Below the pieces are notes generated by a model. The model was not told where the DNA came from. It ran no database searches and was given only the letters and a program-made list of their open reading frames with translations. A DNA stretch of 64,000 nt from SZUA-365 sp964635845. Lineage in GTDB: Bacteria; Bacteroidota; Ignavibacteria; SZUA-365. Positions 17,801-26,708 of this stretch are shown here, piece after piece. Within the stretch, counting starts at the first letter, position 1. The number at the start of each line of letters is the position of its first letter. Position numbers and translations under genes: made by a program. The stretch is from contig CAZWNO010000001.1 of the NCBI GenBank assembly GCA_964635845.1, positions 62,001-126,000 of the forward strand, given 5' to 3'.

Positions 17801-18992
17801 ACGTGGTATTGAACGTCTCATGGTCTGCATGGAGCATGCCAAAGACGCGCGGTGAGCTCAGACAGACCGCGTCGAGCAGGAAGGTGTTGGAGCCCGATCC
17901 GTAATGGATGCGCAGGTCGAAGCCGCGGTAGCGTTCGCTGATGCTGTCGCTGAATGCCCGGTCGTCACCATCTAGTATGCGCTCGTAGCGGATCAGGGTT
18001 GTGTCGAGCCAGGGATTGGGAAACGGCCCACCAAGCGGACGTTCCACGGCGAAGGTCACGGCCGTATTAAACCCGGTTCGCCGGAGTTCGATTGCGCCGA
18101 GCAGGACCTCGATGGGATCCTGGATGGGATCATGGTTCGCATCGAAGAAATGACGCTCCCTGAGAATGAAGACGATGCTGTCCGGTTCGTTCCGATTGAT
18201 CGAATCCACGGTCATGATCTTGACATACATGAGGGGATTGTCCGATTCGGTCAATGCATAGGGATCGTCGGCTTTCACGGTCACCGAGACGAGATAGAGT
18301 CCCGAGGCGCTGCACATGTCGTGCAGGTTCCTCGATACGTCGACATCGGTCGGCCACCAGTCGCGGAACAGCGAGAGGTCTTCCTTCCGTAGCGAATCGA
18401 CGCCGGTGATCACACCTTTCCCCGGCGCCATGCGGATGGCGTTGTAATATGCATCTGGATCGGTCAAGGGAACGGAAAGATTCAGATTGGGATATGGGAT
18501 CTGGTTGAATTCCATGTCGCGCACGAGCCCGTAATCGCCCCTCTGTTCAAAATCCGCATTGAGTCCGGCGGACGGATTGGCTTCGACTTCCGGATGGAAC
18601 ATGATGCGTTCCCCCTTCAGGTAGGTGTCGATGTCCATGTCGAGCACTGCCATGTCCAGCGGCTGGGCATGCGCTGGAGGATGCGCCACATCACTGAGCT
18701 GATGGGTGACGTTAGGTGTGGGTATCACGAAACCGGCATTGATGGGATAGCTGATCAGCGTGGCGCCGAGTTCGCGTGTCCGCGCGAAGATGGTGTCGCC
18801 GACGAAGTTGTAGCGTTCGAAATCGGTAACGGGGTTGGAGAGGTATCCCCGGACGTAATGTTGTCTGAAGACGTTTGGATTCCATTCAGGGCCGAAGCCG
18901 TGGAAGCCTATGACGAACGGGGGGGGGGGATTTTGGGCGAACACGTCGGCCGCAAGCATGAGCAGCAACAACGTGAGTAATGTGCGTTTCAT
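14850..18992 (-). CDS. Large T9SS-exported protein of unknown function with poly-C tract
   Basis: The protein has 1,380 residues. The start has a strong AGAGGAG site and a Sec signal peptide (MKRTLLTLLLLMLAADVFAQ) directly followed by NPPPP, encoded by a run of 11 C residues. The N-terminal ~770 residues contain TIM-barrel-like stretches (IDVIEYYDSLNQYAIRGF, WIPFVQNHTNLYR, ANDADGVMIYALVS) but I do not recognise a catalytic family. Residues ~830-1060 have the Gly/Asn/Val pattern of a right-handed beta-helix, like the surface proteins that hold several short repeats. The end, WPNYPNPFTDVTSFTF through LYFSRLTTDKG, is a T9SS sorting domain. It follows the FG-GAP gene by 26 bp, so they form an operon. 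Confidence 0.82.
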   Translation of the reverse strand: MKRTLLTLLLLMLAADVFAQNPPPPFVIGFHGFGPEWNPNVFRQHYVRGYLSNPVTDFERYNFVGDTIFARTRELGATLISYPINAGFVIPTPNVTHQLSDVAHPPAHAQPLDMAVLDMDIDTYLKGERIMFHPEVEANPSAGLNADFEQRGDYGLVRDMEFNQIPYPNLNLSVPLTDPDAYYNAIRMAPGKGVITGVDSLRKEDLSLFRDWWPTDVDVSRNLHDMCSASGLYLVSVTVKADDPYALTESDNPLMYVKIMTVDSINRNEPDSIVFILRERHFFDANHDPIQDPIEVLLGAIELRRTGFNTAVTFAVERPLGGPFPNPWLDTTLIRYERILDGDDRAFSDSISERYRGFDLRIHYGSGSNTFLLDAVCLSSPRVFGMLHADHETFNTTFPAYASVRNNFINHTDHLLRDDGASVLPGMRFLYGPEQGRHSSNWPVSTLAQVLLDSISGGAVSLFCASGYSEPTDVSGAFNRRFVSGFYAYPVTMSYAAHGRRPVYPGIDVIEYYDSLNQYAIRGFVDMARIYRKHAQQRQRYSTIKPWIPFVQNHTNLYRADSGAAWNDGDWLREPTAAELRHQCNIALANDADGVMIYALVSAPSQHSINPWWPETRQQWVDDSLLHPQTGGDIDMNAGTMGYLDSSLVRRRCDWNGESKWDSTATYINNFLRPVADIIQEDLLWKDLKIWSIRGYPDAGENDLVNEVLSIRQDGTDSFDPEDSTFVIVSEFEDTLTSIPYLFVLNGRTHPTEGHRHITVKLEPSDAELTQWMVTNVVTGDIWIVQPTSNPYNYSTYSTANGFTDYLAPGEAGLYRLELVETPREHIPEILPGNIYVTPGANVSFTTINNHLFAPGKGISVEGYFIAWGSTFGPSNETWMGIQARNDGTVYLTDCQVDASSVVAGSGGLVSIEATRIDNAHYALCNLGGTLISNGTTAVNCIYGYAWLDGYSSSFNEDVASASYSSPVWSTGIDMHGTGSAYMDGSTLTDFGLGIVARAGLVSTQTSPARNKVDAVSTVLATDSLGFIDFGCTKTDIGSGNCFILQDYPNGYHAWGGGPQGITAVGSYWEPTPLNRYGSVNADSTLDTCDVPFTGGTGGGALTKSMSPPPGNTFRNLLAQAIGDSNFANARQLIAQRVSGQNRATLDLATVYTLQRAVSHYPDLEQLRDTLVLAFLLHPDIRFKLVAADLLAEISKFDDALDIIETYSFEGAPYLKREQLIRSALYRPFVYHGGYADGLRALDTLASIVGNDSTWLPLFALYPRLYSGLTPVMPGRSIPKTGERSSIMERVLPDGIEIWPNYPNPFTDVTSFTFKLGEASHVRLAIYDAMGREVAVVTDADYDRGVHSAVLRAGALPSGLYFSRLTTDKGVTQRKMMLMR
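18919..18929 (-). repeat. Homopolymer G(11)/C(11) inside coding sequence
   Basis: Eleven consecutive G residues on the plus strand (C on the coding strand) encode Pro residues 22-25 of the 1,380-residue exoprotein, just after its signal peptide. Tracts of this length are prone to slipped-strand changes. A shift of one base would stop translation soon after the signal peptide. Confidence 0.9.
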
Positions 18993-19018
18993 ATCTTATA
19001 CTCCTCTGTGAAGTGCAA

Positions 19019-20839
19019 TCAGAAAAGCATTAGTTTTTGCTGCGCGAGCGTGTTGCCCTGGCGTAGCGAGAACAGGTAGACGCCCGCTGGAAGTGCAGGC
19101 AGGGTGAGTGTCAGTGCGGGCGTCTCGCCCACGAGGTCACAAGTACGCGTCAAGTGCACGCGGCCGAGTATGTCGGCGATGACGATATCGGCGGTTCCCG
19201 GCCGTGCCCCTTCGGCGATAACATGAACGCCGCTGCGCCCGGCAGGGAGCGGATTGGGAGTCAGGGTAAGTTTCATCGTGACCGGGTTGGGTGCCGATTC
19301 CACAGCCGTGCTCAATTGCCGCGCTCCCAGCCAGATCTGGAATCGGCAGTTGCTGTATGAGTGGAAACCCTTCCCAAGCGTGATGATATCGTCGTAGCCG
19401 TCACCGTTGAGATCACCGGCGGGGTAAACGCCAATATCCACTTGGTCGCCCTCCGGCGTCGTGCCGAAATAGCCGACGGGCTCACGAAAGAGTGGTCCAC
19501 CCGGGTAGAAATAATAAGAAGGCGCACCTGGGAAAAAATACGCGGCCCACGCCATCACCAGGTCGTCCGTGCCGTCGCCGTTCATGTCACCGACCGGACA
19601 GGCGATAGTGGGAAAGCGGTCACCCATCGCGTATGGTGCGTAGTTCTTGATCGAATCGTTCGGCACGATGCGATCCGGCAGAACGGCCCCCATGCCGCGA
19701 AAGAGAAGCGCATTGCCGTATTCGATGACGAAGGTTTGACCGAGTATATCGTCGTACCCATTCGGATCCACATCCATGATGGCGGATCCGTGTCGTACAG
19801 GCACCCAACCATTCGTTCGGTTGAGCACGCGCTGCGGCCCTTGTACTATCGTCCAGGGATTGCCGAAAAACACGTCCCAATATTCCCCATCCGGCTGCCC
19901 CCCTGGGCCTGTTCCGGCGATAAGGACATCATCATAGCTGTCACCGTTGATATCGCCGACGAGCGCATCAGCTATATAGTCGTGACCTATCGTAAGTGGA
20001 ATGGGTACTTTGAATTCGGCGTCAATCACCGCATCCATGGCCGGTCCCCCGAGATACAGCACACCTTTCCAGCGCACCGAATCGCGGGGATCGTTCGCTT
20101 TCGTCAGGATGTCGGGCCACCCGTCCCCGTTGAAATCGAGCGTGATCAACGATCCACGGAACTGATTGATGGTCCTTCCGACCTCGTCATTCGGTGCCCC
20201 TTCGATCAGAAGGTCGGGCTCCCACACAAAGGGTTGTGGTCCTTCCTTCTGCAGGTAGATGCGTACAGCACCACGAAAGTCCGGCAAGTACACGGCCGGC
20301 GATCGGTTCTCCATCGCTGTAACGATGTCCATTCTTCCGTCGCGGTTGAAATCCGCGGAGGCGATGCCTGCGCTGCCACCGCGCACGACGAACGCTTCCT
20401 CATGGTTGAAGGGATTTCCGCCCAGGAAGATGAATGTCGTGTCCGCGCGGGACGACACGGCGAGATCGTCATAGCCGTCACCGTTGATGTCGCCCAGCGG
20501 CGTCGAATACCAGCCGAACCACCATATATCGGTTCGGATGACATTGTCCCAGAGCTCCACATGCCAGCCCGGATTGGTGGTTTTCGCGAACGCCTCCTGC
20601 GCCCTCGCACAGGGTGAAGCGAACAGCGCCGCGAACAGCATCAAGCACAAGCCGACCGGCAACATCAACAGCCGGAAATGCAGCGCATGGTTGCCGGCCA
20701 TCGCGCTGTCCGCATGCACGAGCCGGTCGGCATGCAATGCACGACCGGCATGCACCGTGCGCCGAAGCAGACCGTCGGGATAATGAAGTGGAATGCGCCA
20801 ACCTCCCGGGGGCGCCTTCGCGTGAAACGGATTCTTCAT
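19019..20839 (-). CDS. FG-GAP/VCBS repeat surface protein with T9SS sorting domain
   Basis: The 606-residue protein has at least six FG-GAP/VCBS-type calcium loops (GDINGDGYDDLAV, ADFNRDGRMDIVT, LDFNGDGWPDIL, GDINGDSYDDVL, GDMNGDGTDDLVM, GDLNGDGYDDII), implying a seven-bladed propeller. A T9SS-type C-terminal domain (LTPNPLPAGRSGVHV, VYLFSLRQGN) follows. A textbook GGAGG site precedes the ATG at 20839, yet the hydrophobic signal helix begins only near residue 58. That leaves an unusually long, His/Ala/Arg-rich leader. Internal starts at Met47 or Met59 would give a normal signal peptide. It is the first gene of an operon with the 1,380-residue exoprotein. Confidence 0.83.
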   Translation of the reverse strand: MKNPFHAKAPPGGWRIPLHYPDGLLRRTVHAGRALHADRLVHADSAMAGNHALHFRLLMLPVGLCLMLFAALFASPCARAQEAFAKTTNPGWHVELWDNVIRTDIWWFGWYSTPLGDINGDGYDDLAVSSRADTTFIFLGGNPFNHEEAFVVRGGSAGIASADFNRDGRMDIVTAMENRSPAVYLPDFRGAVRIYLQKEGPQPFVWEPDLLIEGAPNDEVGRTINQFRGSLITLDFNGDGWPDILTKANDPRDSVRWKGVLYLGGPAMDAVIDAEFKVPIPLTIGHDYIADALVGDINGDSYDDVLIAGTGPGGQPDGEYWDVFFGNPWTIVQGPQRVLNRTNGWVPVRHGSAIMDVDPNGYDDILGQTFVIEYGNALLFRGMGAVLPDRIVPNDSIKNYAPYAMGDRFPTIACPVGDMNGDGTDDLVMAWAAYFFPGAPSYYFYPGGPLFREPVGYFGTTPEGDQVDIGVYPAGDLNGDGYDDIITLGKGFHSYSNCRFQIWLGARQLSTAVESAPNPVTMKLTLTPNPLPAGRSGVHVIAEGARPGTADIVIADILGRVHLTRTCDLVGETPALTLTLPALPAGVYLFSLRQGNTLAQQKLMLF

Positions 20840-21133
20840 CGAAACCTCCGCTATTGTTGAACAGAATACGAACCGGCAGCGCCTCAGGCTTGAAGCGCTG
20901 TCGCGTGTATCTTCGGAACGGATTACCTTCGATCAAATCTTCTTCCGCGGGGGTCAGGCGCGTCCTCCTCCGGCCCGGGCGGGATATTGCTTTTCGCGAT
21001 TGTACGAAAATCCGAGATTATTGTCAAATTAAGAGGCAACGGGGAGGAGAGACCTGCACACGTTGTATTTCCGCCCTCCCCGCCGTATGTTTTAGATCCG
21101 ACCGAATCGAAACAGAACAGACGAAATTCCTCG
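20840..21133. other. Divergent intergenic region between FG-GAP gene and lysS
   Basis: About 290 bp with no credible gene. It must hold the promoters for lysS (plus) and the exoprotein operon (minus). AT-richer stretches lie near 20990-21035. I could not assign a promoter box with confidence. Confidence 0.4.
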
Positions 21134-22645
21134 ATGGAACAAGGACAGACCGAAGACCTCAACGACCTCATGCGCCGCCGGCGCGAGGAGTACGACGAGT
21201 TGCTCGAGCGGGGCGTGCAGCCCTACGCGTATGAATATCCGGTGAGCGCCGAAGCGGACGAGATACTCGCGAACTTCGCAGACGATGCGCCTCAGCGCAG
21301 CGTGGCAGTCGCGGGACGCATCATGACATTCCGGCGCATGGGCAAGGCGACCTTCGCCCATATCATGGACCATACCGGCAAGATCCAGATCTACGTGAAG
21401 CGCGACGATGTCGGCGAGGAAACCTACGATGCGGTCAAGCTGCTCGACATCGGCGACATCGTCGGCGTGAGCGGCTACGTGTTCCGCACGCGCACGGGCG
21501 AGGTGTCGGTGCATGCGCAGTCGCTGACGCTGCTGGCCAAGTCGCTGCGTCCGCTGCCGGTGCCGAAGGAGAAGACCGACGAGCTGGGCAACAAGGTCGT
21601 GTTCGATCAGTTCACGGACAAGGAACTCCGCTATCGGAAGCGCCCGCTCGATCTCATCCTCAATCCCGCGGTGAAGGAGACTTTCGTCAAGCGCTCGCAG
21701 CTCATCCGCGCGATGAGGCAGTATCTCGACAACCGCGGCTACATCGAAGTCGAGACGCCCGTGCTGCAGCCGCTCTACGGCGGCGCCGCCGCGCGTCCCT
21801 TCGTCACGCATCACAACGCGCTCGACATCCCGCTGTACCTGCGCATCGCCGACGAACTCTACCTCAAGCGCCTGATCGTCGGCGGCTTTCACGGTGTCTA
21901 CGAGATCAGCAAGGATTTCCGCAACGAGGGCATGGACCGCAGCCACAATCCGGAATTCACCATGATGGAGCTGTACGTCGCGTACAAGGACTACCGCTGG
22001 ATGATGGAGCTGGTGGAAGAGATGCTCTCCGCGATCAATCATGCCGTCAACGGGGGCGCGATTGCATCGGTGGGCGGACAGGAGATCGATTTCACGCCGC
22101 CCTTCCGGCGGCTGAGCATGTTCGATTCGATCGCGGAGCAAACGGGCGAACAGCTGCGCGGTCTCGACGAGGCGGGTCTCCGCGCCGCCGCGCGCCGGCT
22201 CGGCGTGCATCTCGAGGACAGCGCGGGTCCGGGCAGGATCATCGATGAAATATTTTCCGAACGGGTCGAGGACAAGCTCATCCAGCCGACCTTCATCACC
22301 GATTACCCGCTCGAACTGTCGCCGCTCGCGAAGAAGCACCGCACGGAGTCGGGACTGGTCGAACGTTTCGAACTGTACATCAACGGCCAGGAGATTGCCA
22401 ACGCGTTCTCCGAACTCAACGATCCGATCGATCAGAAGGAGCGTTTCCTCGAGCAGGCGGCGCTGCGCGCGCGAGGCGACGACGAGGCGATGAGCTTCGA
22501 CGAGGATTATATCGAGACGCTGGAATACGGCATGCCGCCGACGGCGGGACTCGGCATCGGCATCGACCGCCTGACCATGCTGCTGACCGGCGCGGAATCG
22601 ATTCGCGACGTGATCCTATTCCCGACCATGCGCCCGGAAAAATAA
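21134..22645 (+). CDS. lysS: Lysyl-tRNA synthetase, class II
   Basis: This 503-residue enzyme charges tRNA-Lys. The N-terminal OB-fold anticodon-binding domain covers residues ~55-165 (VAVAGRIMTFRRMGKATFAHI). Class II motif 1 (IRAMRQYLDNRGYIEVETP), motif 2 (FRNEGMDRSHNPEFTMME) and motif 3 (GLGIGIDRLTMLLTG) are all present. The ATG at 21134 fits the usual start; an in-frame extension to 20987 adds a non-conserved leader. The helicase gene starts 9 bp after its stop, so the two are probably co-transcribed. Confidence 0.96.
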   Translation: MEQGQTEDLNDLMRRRREEYDELLERGVQPYAYEYPVSAEADEILANFADDAPQRSVAVAGRIMTFRRMGKATFAHIMDHTGKIQIYVKRDDVGEETYDAVKLLDIGDIVGVSGYVFRTRTGEVSVHAQSLTLLAKSLRPLPVPKEKTDELGNKVVFDQFTDKELRYRKRPLDLILNPAVKETFVKRSQLIRAMRQYLDNRGYIEVETPVLQPLYGGAAARPFVTHHNALDIPLYLRIADELYLKRLIVGGFHGVYEISKDFRNEGMDRSHNPEFTMMELYVAYKDYRWMMELVEEMLSAINHAVNGGAIASVGGQEIDFTPPFRRLSMFDSIAEQTGEQLRGLDEAGLRAAARRLGVHLEDSAGPGRIIDEIFSERVEDKLIQPTFITDYPLELSPLAKKHRTESGLVERFELYINGQEIANAFSELNDPIDQKERFLEQAALRARGDDEAMSFDEDYIETLEYGMPPTAGLGIGIDRLTMLLTGAESIRDVILFPTMRPEK

Positions 22646-22654
22646 ACGAGATTT

Positions 22655-24919
22655 ATGTCGTTTTTAAATAAACTCAATTCCGTCCAGCGCGAGGCTGTGC
22701 AGACGGTCGACGGTCCCGTGATGATCGTGGCGGGCGCGGGCAGCGGCAAGACGCGGGTGCTCACCTACCGCATCGCCTGGCTGCTGCAGCAGGGCGTACC
22801 GGCGCACAACATCCTCGCGCTCACCTTCACCAACAAGGCGGCGCGCGAGATGCGCGCCCGCATCGAGGCGGTGGTGCCGGGCGAGGCGGCGCAGCGCATC
22901 TGGATGGGGACCTTTCATTCGACCTTCGCCCGGCTCATGCGGCGCGATGCGGAGCGGCTCGGTTTCCACCGCAATTTCTCGATCTACGACACCGAGGATT
23001 CCCTAGGCGTGATCAGGACCATCATGGGCGACCTTAACATCAACGCCCAGCAGGTCTCGCCGACGGCCGTGCGGCACGCGATCAGCAGCGCGAAGAACCG
23101 GATGATGAGTCCGGCCGACCTCGCGAACAAGGCCTTCGACGTGTTCGAGCGGAAAGTGTCCGAGGTGTTCGCCGAGTACGTCAAGCGTCTCCACGCATCG
23201 AACGCCATGGACTTCGACGACCTGATCCTGCATCCGATCCGGCTGTTCGACGAGCATCCCGAGGTGCTCGCGAAGTACCAGCAGCAGTTCCGCTACATCC
23301 TCATCGACGAGTATCAGGACACCAACCAGGCGCAGTACCAGATCGTGCGCCGCCTGGCCGAGGCGCAGCGCAACATCTGCGTCGTGGGCGACGACGCGCA
23401 GAGCATCTACGCATTCCGCGGCGCGGACATCCGCAACATCCTCGACTTCGAGAAGCATTTCGGCGATGCGCGGGTCTTCCGTCTCGAGCAGAACTACCGT
23501 TCGACCAAGAGCATTCTCGCCGGAGCGGATTCGGTGATCAAGCACAACAGGAAGCAGATCCCGAAGACGCTGTGGACCGACAATGCCGCGGGCGATCCGA
23601 TCACCGTGCTCGAAACCGCGGACGAAGGCGAGGAAGCGCACAAGATCGTCATCTGCATGCAGGACGAGGCGCATCGCCGCAAGCTGCAGCTCAACGATTT
23701 CGCCATCCTCTACCGGACCAACGCGCAGAGCCGCGCCGTCGAGGACGCGATGCGGCGCAGCGGTATTCCCTACACCATCGTGGGGGGCGTGGAGTTCTAC
23801 CGCCGCAAGGAAATCAAGGACATTCTCGCCTACCTGCGGCTCATCGTCAATCCCGAGGACGACGAGGCCGCGCTGCGCGTGATCAACTATCCCACGCGCG
23901 GCATCGGACAGACCTCGATAGCGCGCATGCGCAGCTTCGCCGCCGATGAGGGCGTCTCGTTCTTCGAAGCCGCGATCAACGTCGCGCGCGCTCCGGGCAT
24001 GACCGGCGCCGCCGTCAGACGCGTCGAGGAATTCGTGCGGATGATCCAGAAGTACGCATCCCTGCGGCGGGAGATCTCCGCGGGTGAACTCGTCGGTTCG
24101 CTCATCGACGAACTCGGCATCGTCGCGGCATTCAAGAACGAAGGCACGATGGAAGCGCGCACACGCATCGACAACGTGCAGGAATTGCTGTCCGCCATCT
24201 CCGATTTCGTCACCGATGACGGGCTGAGCACGCTCGAAGCCTTTCTCGAACAGGCATCGCTGGTCGCCGACGTGGACAGTTACGACGAAAGCCGCAACGC
24301 CGTCACGCTCATGACGCTGCATGCCGCGAAGGGGCTCGAATTCCCGGTCATCTTTCTGGTGGGAATGGAGGAAGGGCTGTTCCCCTCGTCGATGGCGATC
24401 GAACGGGACGAAGTGGAGGAGGAGCGCCGCCTCTGCTATGTCGGCATGACGCGCGCGATGCAGAAGCTCTACATGACCCATGCGCGCTCCCGTCTTCGCT
24501 GGGGCGAGCGGCTCGAGCAGGTCGCCTCGCGCTTCCTCGACGAGATCGATCCCGCGGTCGTGCAGCGCGACAGCACGCGCCGGCGGCCCGCGGTCAGCGG
24601 CGCATTCAGCGGAGCCTCCACCGGCGGCAACGGGAAGCCGCAGGGTGCGCGTGCGCACCATGCGCGCGCGCAGCACGCGCCAGAGCACGGCGCGAAGAAG
24701 CCGAAGCATTCCGAATACAGCCAGCTCGCGGGCGGCGAATCCTACTCCCAGGTCGACGGCGAGATCGCGATCGGCGCGACCGTCATCCATGCCACCTTCG
24801 GCCGGGGCAAGCTGCTCTCCGTCTCGGGCGCGGGCGACATGGCGCGCGGCGTCGTGCTCTTCGACTCCGTCGGAAGAAAAACCCTCGTGCTGAAATACGC
24901 GGGACTCAAGCCGGTCTGA
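22655..24919 (+). CDS. pcrA: UvrD/PcrA-type superfamily 1A DNA helicase
   Basis: The 754-residue protein has the Q-motif region (LNKLNSVQREAV), Walker A (VAGAGSGKTRVLTYRI, near residue 27), Walker B (ILIDEYQDTNQAQY) and motif III (VVGDDAQSIYAFRGA). Further motifs are LEQNYRS and VTLMTLHAAKGLEFPVIFLVG. A low-complexity linker (~640-690) leads to a C-terminal Tudor-like segment (GATVIHATFGRGKLLSVSG) that binds RNA polymerase in PcrA/UvrD. The role is DNA repair and clearing of stalled polymerase. A choice between the uvrD and pcrA names cannot be made from sequence alone. Confidence 0.94.
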   Translation: MSFLNKLNSVQREAVQTVDGPVMIVAGAGSGKTRVLTYRIAWLLQQGVPAHNILALTFTNKAAREMRARIEAVVPGEAAQRIWMGTFHSTFARLMRRDAERLGFHRNFSIYDTEDSLGVIRTIMGDLNINAQQVSPTAVRHAISSAKNRMMSPADLANKAFDVFERKVSEVFAEYVKRLHASNAMDFDDLILHPIRLFDEHPEVLAKYQQQFRYILIDEYQDTNQAQYQIVRRLAEAQRNICVVGDDAQSIYAFRGADIRNILDFEKHFGDARVFRLEQNYRSTKSILAGADSVIKHNRKQIPKTLWTDNAAGDPITVLETADEGEEAHKIVICMQDEAHRRKLQLNDFAILYRTNAQSRAVEDAMRRSGIPYTIVGGVEFYRRKEIKDILAYLRLIVNPEDDEAALRVINYPTRGIGQTSIARMRSFAADEGVSFFEAAINVARAPGMTGAAVRRVEEFVRMIQKYASLRREISAGELVGSLIDELGIVAAFKNEGTMEARTRIDNVQELLSAISDFVTDDGLSTLEAFLEQASLVADVDSYDESRNAVTLMTLHAAKGLEFPVIFLVGMEEGLFPSSMAIERDEVEEERRLCYVGMTRAMQKLYMTHARSRLRWGERLEQVASRFLDEIDPAVVQRDSTRRRPAVSGAFSGASTGGNGKPQGARAHHARAQHAPEHGAKKPKHSEYSQLAGGESYSQVDGEIAIGATVIHATFGRGKLLSVSGAGDMARGVVLFDSVGRKTLVLKYAGLKPV

Positions 24920-24970
24920 AGACATGCACGACGCATCCGGGCACTTCGATATCCAGACGAAAGTACGACC

Positions 24971-26674
24971 ATGCTTCCGAATGGCATCCTTGGCATAGTA
25001 AGCGGACGCGCCTCCGAGATCGAGCGATTTCTCGAATCACATCGGGCACTGGCCCAGACGGGACAGCGGCTCCGCTCCGAACGCAATCATGCGGAGAGTG
25101 GCATGCTTGCATGCACGGTCTCCGGAGAATCGGAAGGAAACACTTCGTTTTCGCGAAGCCAGGACAACGCGCGTATCGGCGTGTTCGACGGCGTGAACTT
25201 CGATGAGTGGGACATCGAGCGTGAACCACATCTGCTGTCCGAGCGAAATACGCTCGATGTCCGTCGTTCCGCCAACGGCCAGTTCCTCGTCGCGGCCGTG
25301 GGGGAACATGGACTCGACCTGCTGACCGATCCGTGGGGCACGCTGCCTGTATACGTCTTCGTGGATCGCGATTCCGTCGCCTTCTCCGTCAGTCTTGACG
25401 CGCTGCGTCGGTGCTTTATTAAGGATCATGATGTCCTGAACACAGAGGGGGTGGCCCAGCTGTTCGCGTTCGGCACCACCCTTGACGGACAGACGGTGTA
25501 CCCCGGCATCCGCCGGCTGGGCAGAGCGATGCTCTACCGTGCCCGGCGGTCCCCCTCCGGTTGGGAAGTCTCGGAAGAGGAGTATTTCAGGCCTGAAGTG
25601 GAACCGTCGGAATACCGCGGCATCGATGCCGACGTCGTCGACAGCTTCCGGACGGCGGTGCGCAAGCTGTTGCGGAAATCCGGCGGAGACCTCTTCTGCA
25701 CGCTCACCGGAGGACTCGACAGCCGGACCATCGCGGCGGTGCTGTCCGCCGAGGGAGCGGACACCCCATTGGTGACGCATGCCGTGCGTGAAGGACACGA
25801 TCTCCGGATCGCACGGGAGGTGGCGGCCGGAATGCGCCGCACGCACACCACCGTATGGCTGCCCGCGTCACTGCCCCTCGACGGGCGGGCGAACGCGTTC
25901 TGCGGTGGGAGCAACGGAGCGCTCGCCTTTAACAACTATCACGTCATGTGGGCTTTCGCGGAATATGCAGCGCTGGCGCGATTCGAGATGGACGGTGTGC
26001 ATACGTCCATCGAAGGACGCTGGTTCATGCGCAATGACGCGACGACGGCGCGAAGCCGCGCGTCGTTCCTCGAGCGCGTGTTCCGGCGCCTCCTGCGGCC
26101 GGAACTGCTGCGGCTCGCAGAGGATCCCGGACAATGTGCGAAGGATGCGAGGGACGTTCTTTCCCGGCTCGTGCCGGACCCGAAGGATTTCGCCTCGCCG
26201 GGCTGCTGCGCGGATGTGTTCAATGTCTGTTCGGTTCTTCCCAACCATGGAACGGATGGCGCCCTGCTTCAGAATCACTACGTGCGGTTCATCTCGCCGT
26301 ATTACGATCGCGACTATGTTTCCGTCGTGTCGCGGGTGGCGGAACACAGGCGATGGATGCAGCATCCGCAGAGGACGATAATCCGTACATTTGCTCCATC
26401 ATTGTTGCGCATCGCGCGTGCCTATTCGGACGTGCGAACGTGGCCGCTCGACAATCCCCTTCTCCTGCGCGTACCGGTGGCCCTCGAACGTGCGTATCGC
26501 AAGGTGGTCCTCCCGCATTTCCCCGGCCTGTTCCAGAGACGTTCCCGCCATTCATCGACGCTGGGATACACGTTCCATACGGCCGCTGATCCGGGCGAAG
26601 TCCGGGTCAATTCCTGCCCGCCGAATTCCCTCGCCCACCTGACATTTCCCTCCGATATTCGTAGCTTAGCGTGA
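24971..26674 (+). CDS. Asparagine-synthase-like protein lacking the glutaminase cysteine
   Basis: The 567-residue protein has a C-terminal asparagine synthase domain with the PP-loop LTGGLDSRTIAAVL near residue 245 that binds ATP and adenylates a carboxylate. The N-terminal half resembles a class II glutamine amidotransferase fold (NGQFLVAAVGEHGLDLLTDPWGTLPVYVF) but has Leu, not Cys, at position 2, so glutamine hydrolysis is not expected. Such proteins occur in natural-product, exopolysaccharide and lasso-peptide pathways, but no partner genes are seen here. Function is therefore open: it may use free ammonia or another nucleophile. It lies 51 bp after the helicase, with no strong ribosome site, just before an assembly gap. 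Confidence 0.8.
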   Translation: MLPNGILGIVSGRASEIERFLESHRALAQTGQRLRSERNHAESGMLACTVSGESEGNTSFSRSQDNARIGVFDGVNFDEWDIEREPHLLSERNTLDVRRSANGQFLVAAVGEHGLDLLTDPWGTLPVYVFVDRDSVAFSVSLDALRRCFIKDHDVLNTEGVAQLFAFGTTLDGQTVYPGIRRLGRAMLYRARRSPSGWEVSEEEYFRPEVEPSEYRGIDADVVDSFRTAVRKLLRKSGGDLFCTLTGGLDSRTIAAVLSAEGADTPLVTHAVREGHDLRIAREVAAGMRRTHTTVWLPASLPLDGRANAFCGGSNGALAFNNYHVMWAFAEYAALARFEMDGVHTSIEGRWFMRNDATTARSRASFLERVFRRLLRPELLRLAEDPGQCAKDARDVLSRLVPDPKDFASPGCCADVFNVCSVLPNHGTDGALLQNHYVRFISPYYDRDYVSVVSRVAEHRRWMQHPQRTIIRTFAPSLLRIARAYSDVRTWPLDNPLLLRVPVALERAYRKVVLPHFPGLFQRRSRHSSTLGYTFHTAADPGEVRVNSCPPNSLAHLTFPSDIRSLA

Positions 26675-26708
26675 TGCAATCTGTCACCACCGATCGGAGA
26701 AGACGAAA

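Noticed and set aside
23003..24925. 640-codon frame antisense to the helicase
   Set aside because: The plus strand encodes all SF1 helicase motifs; the antisense composition is artefactual.
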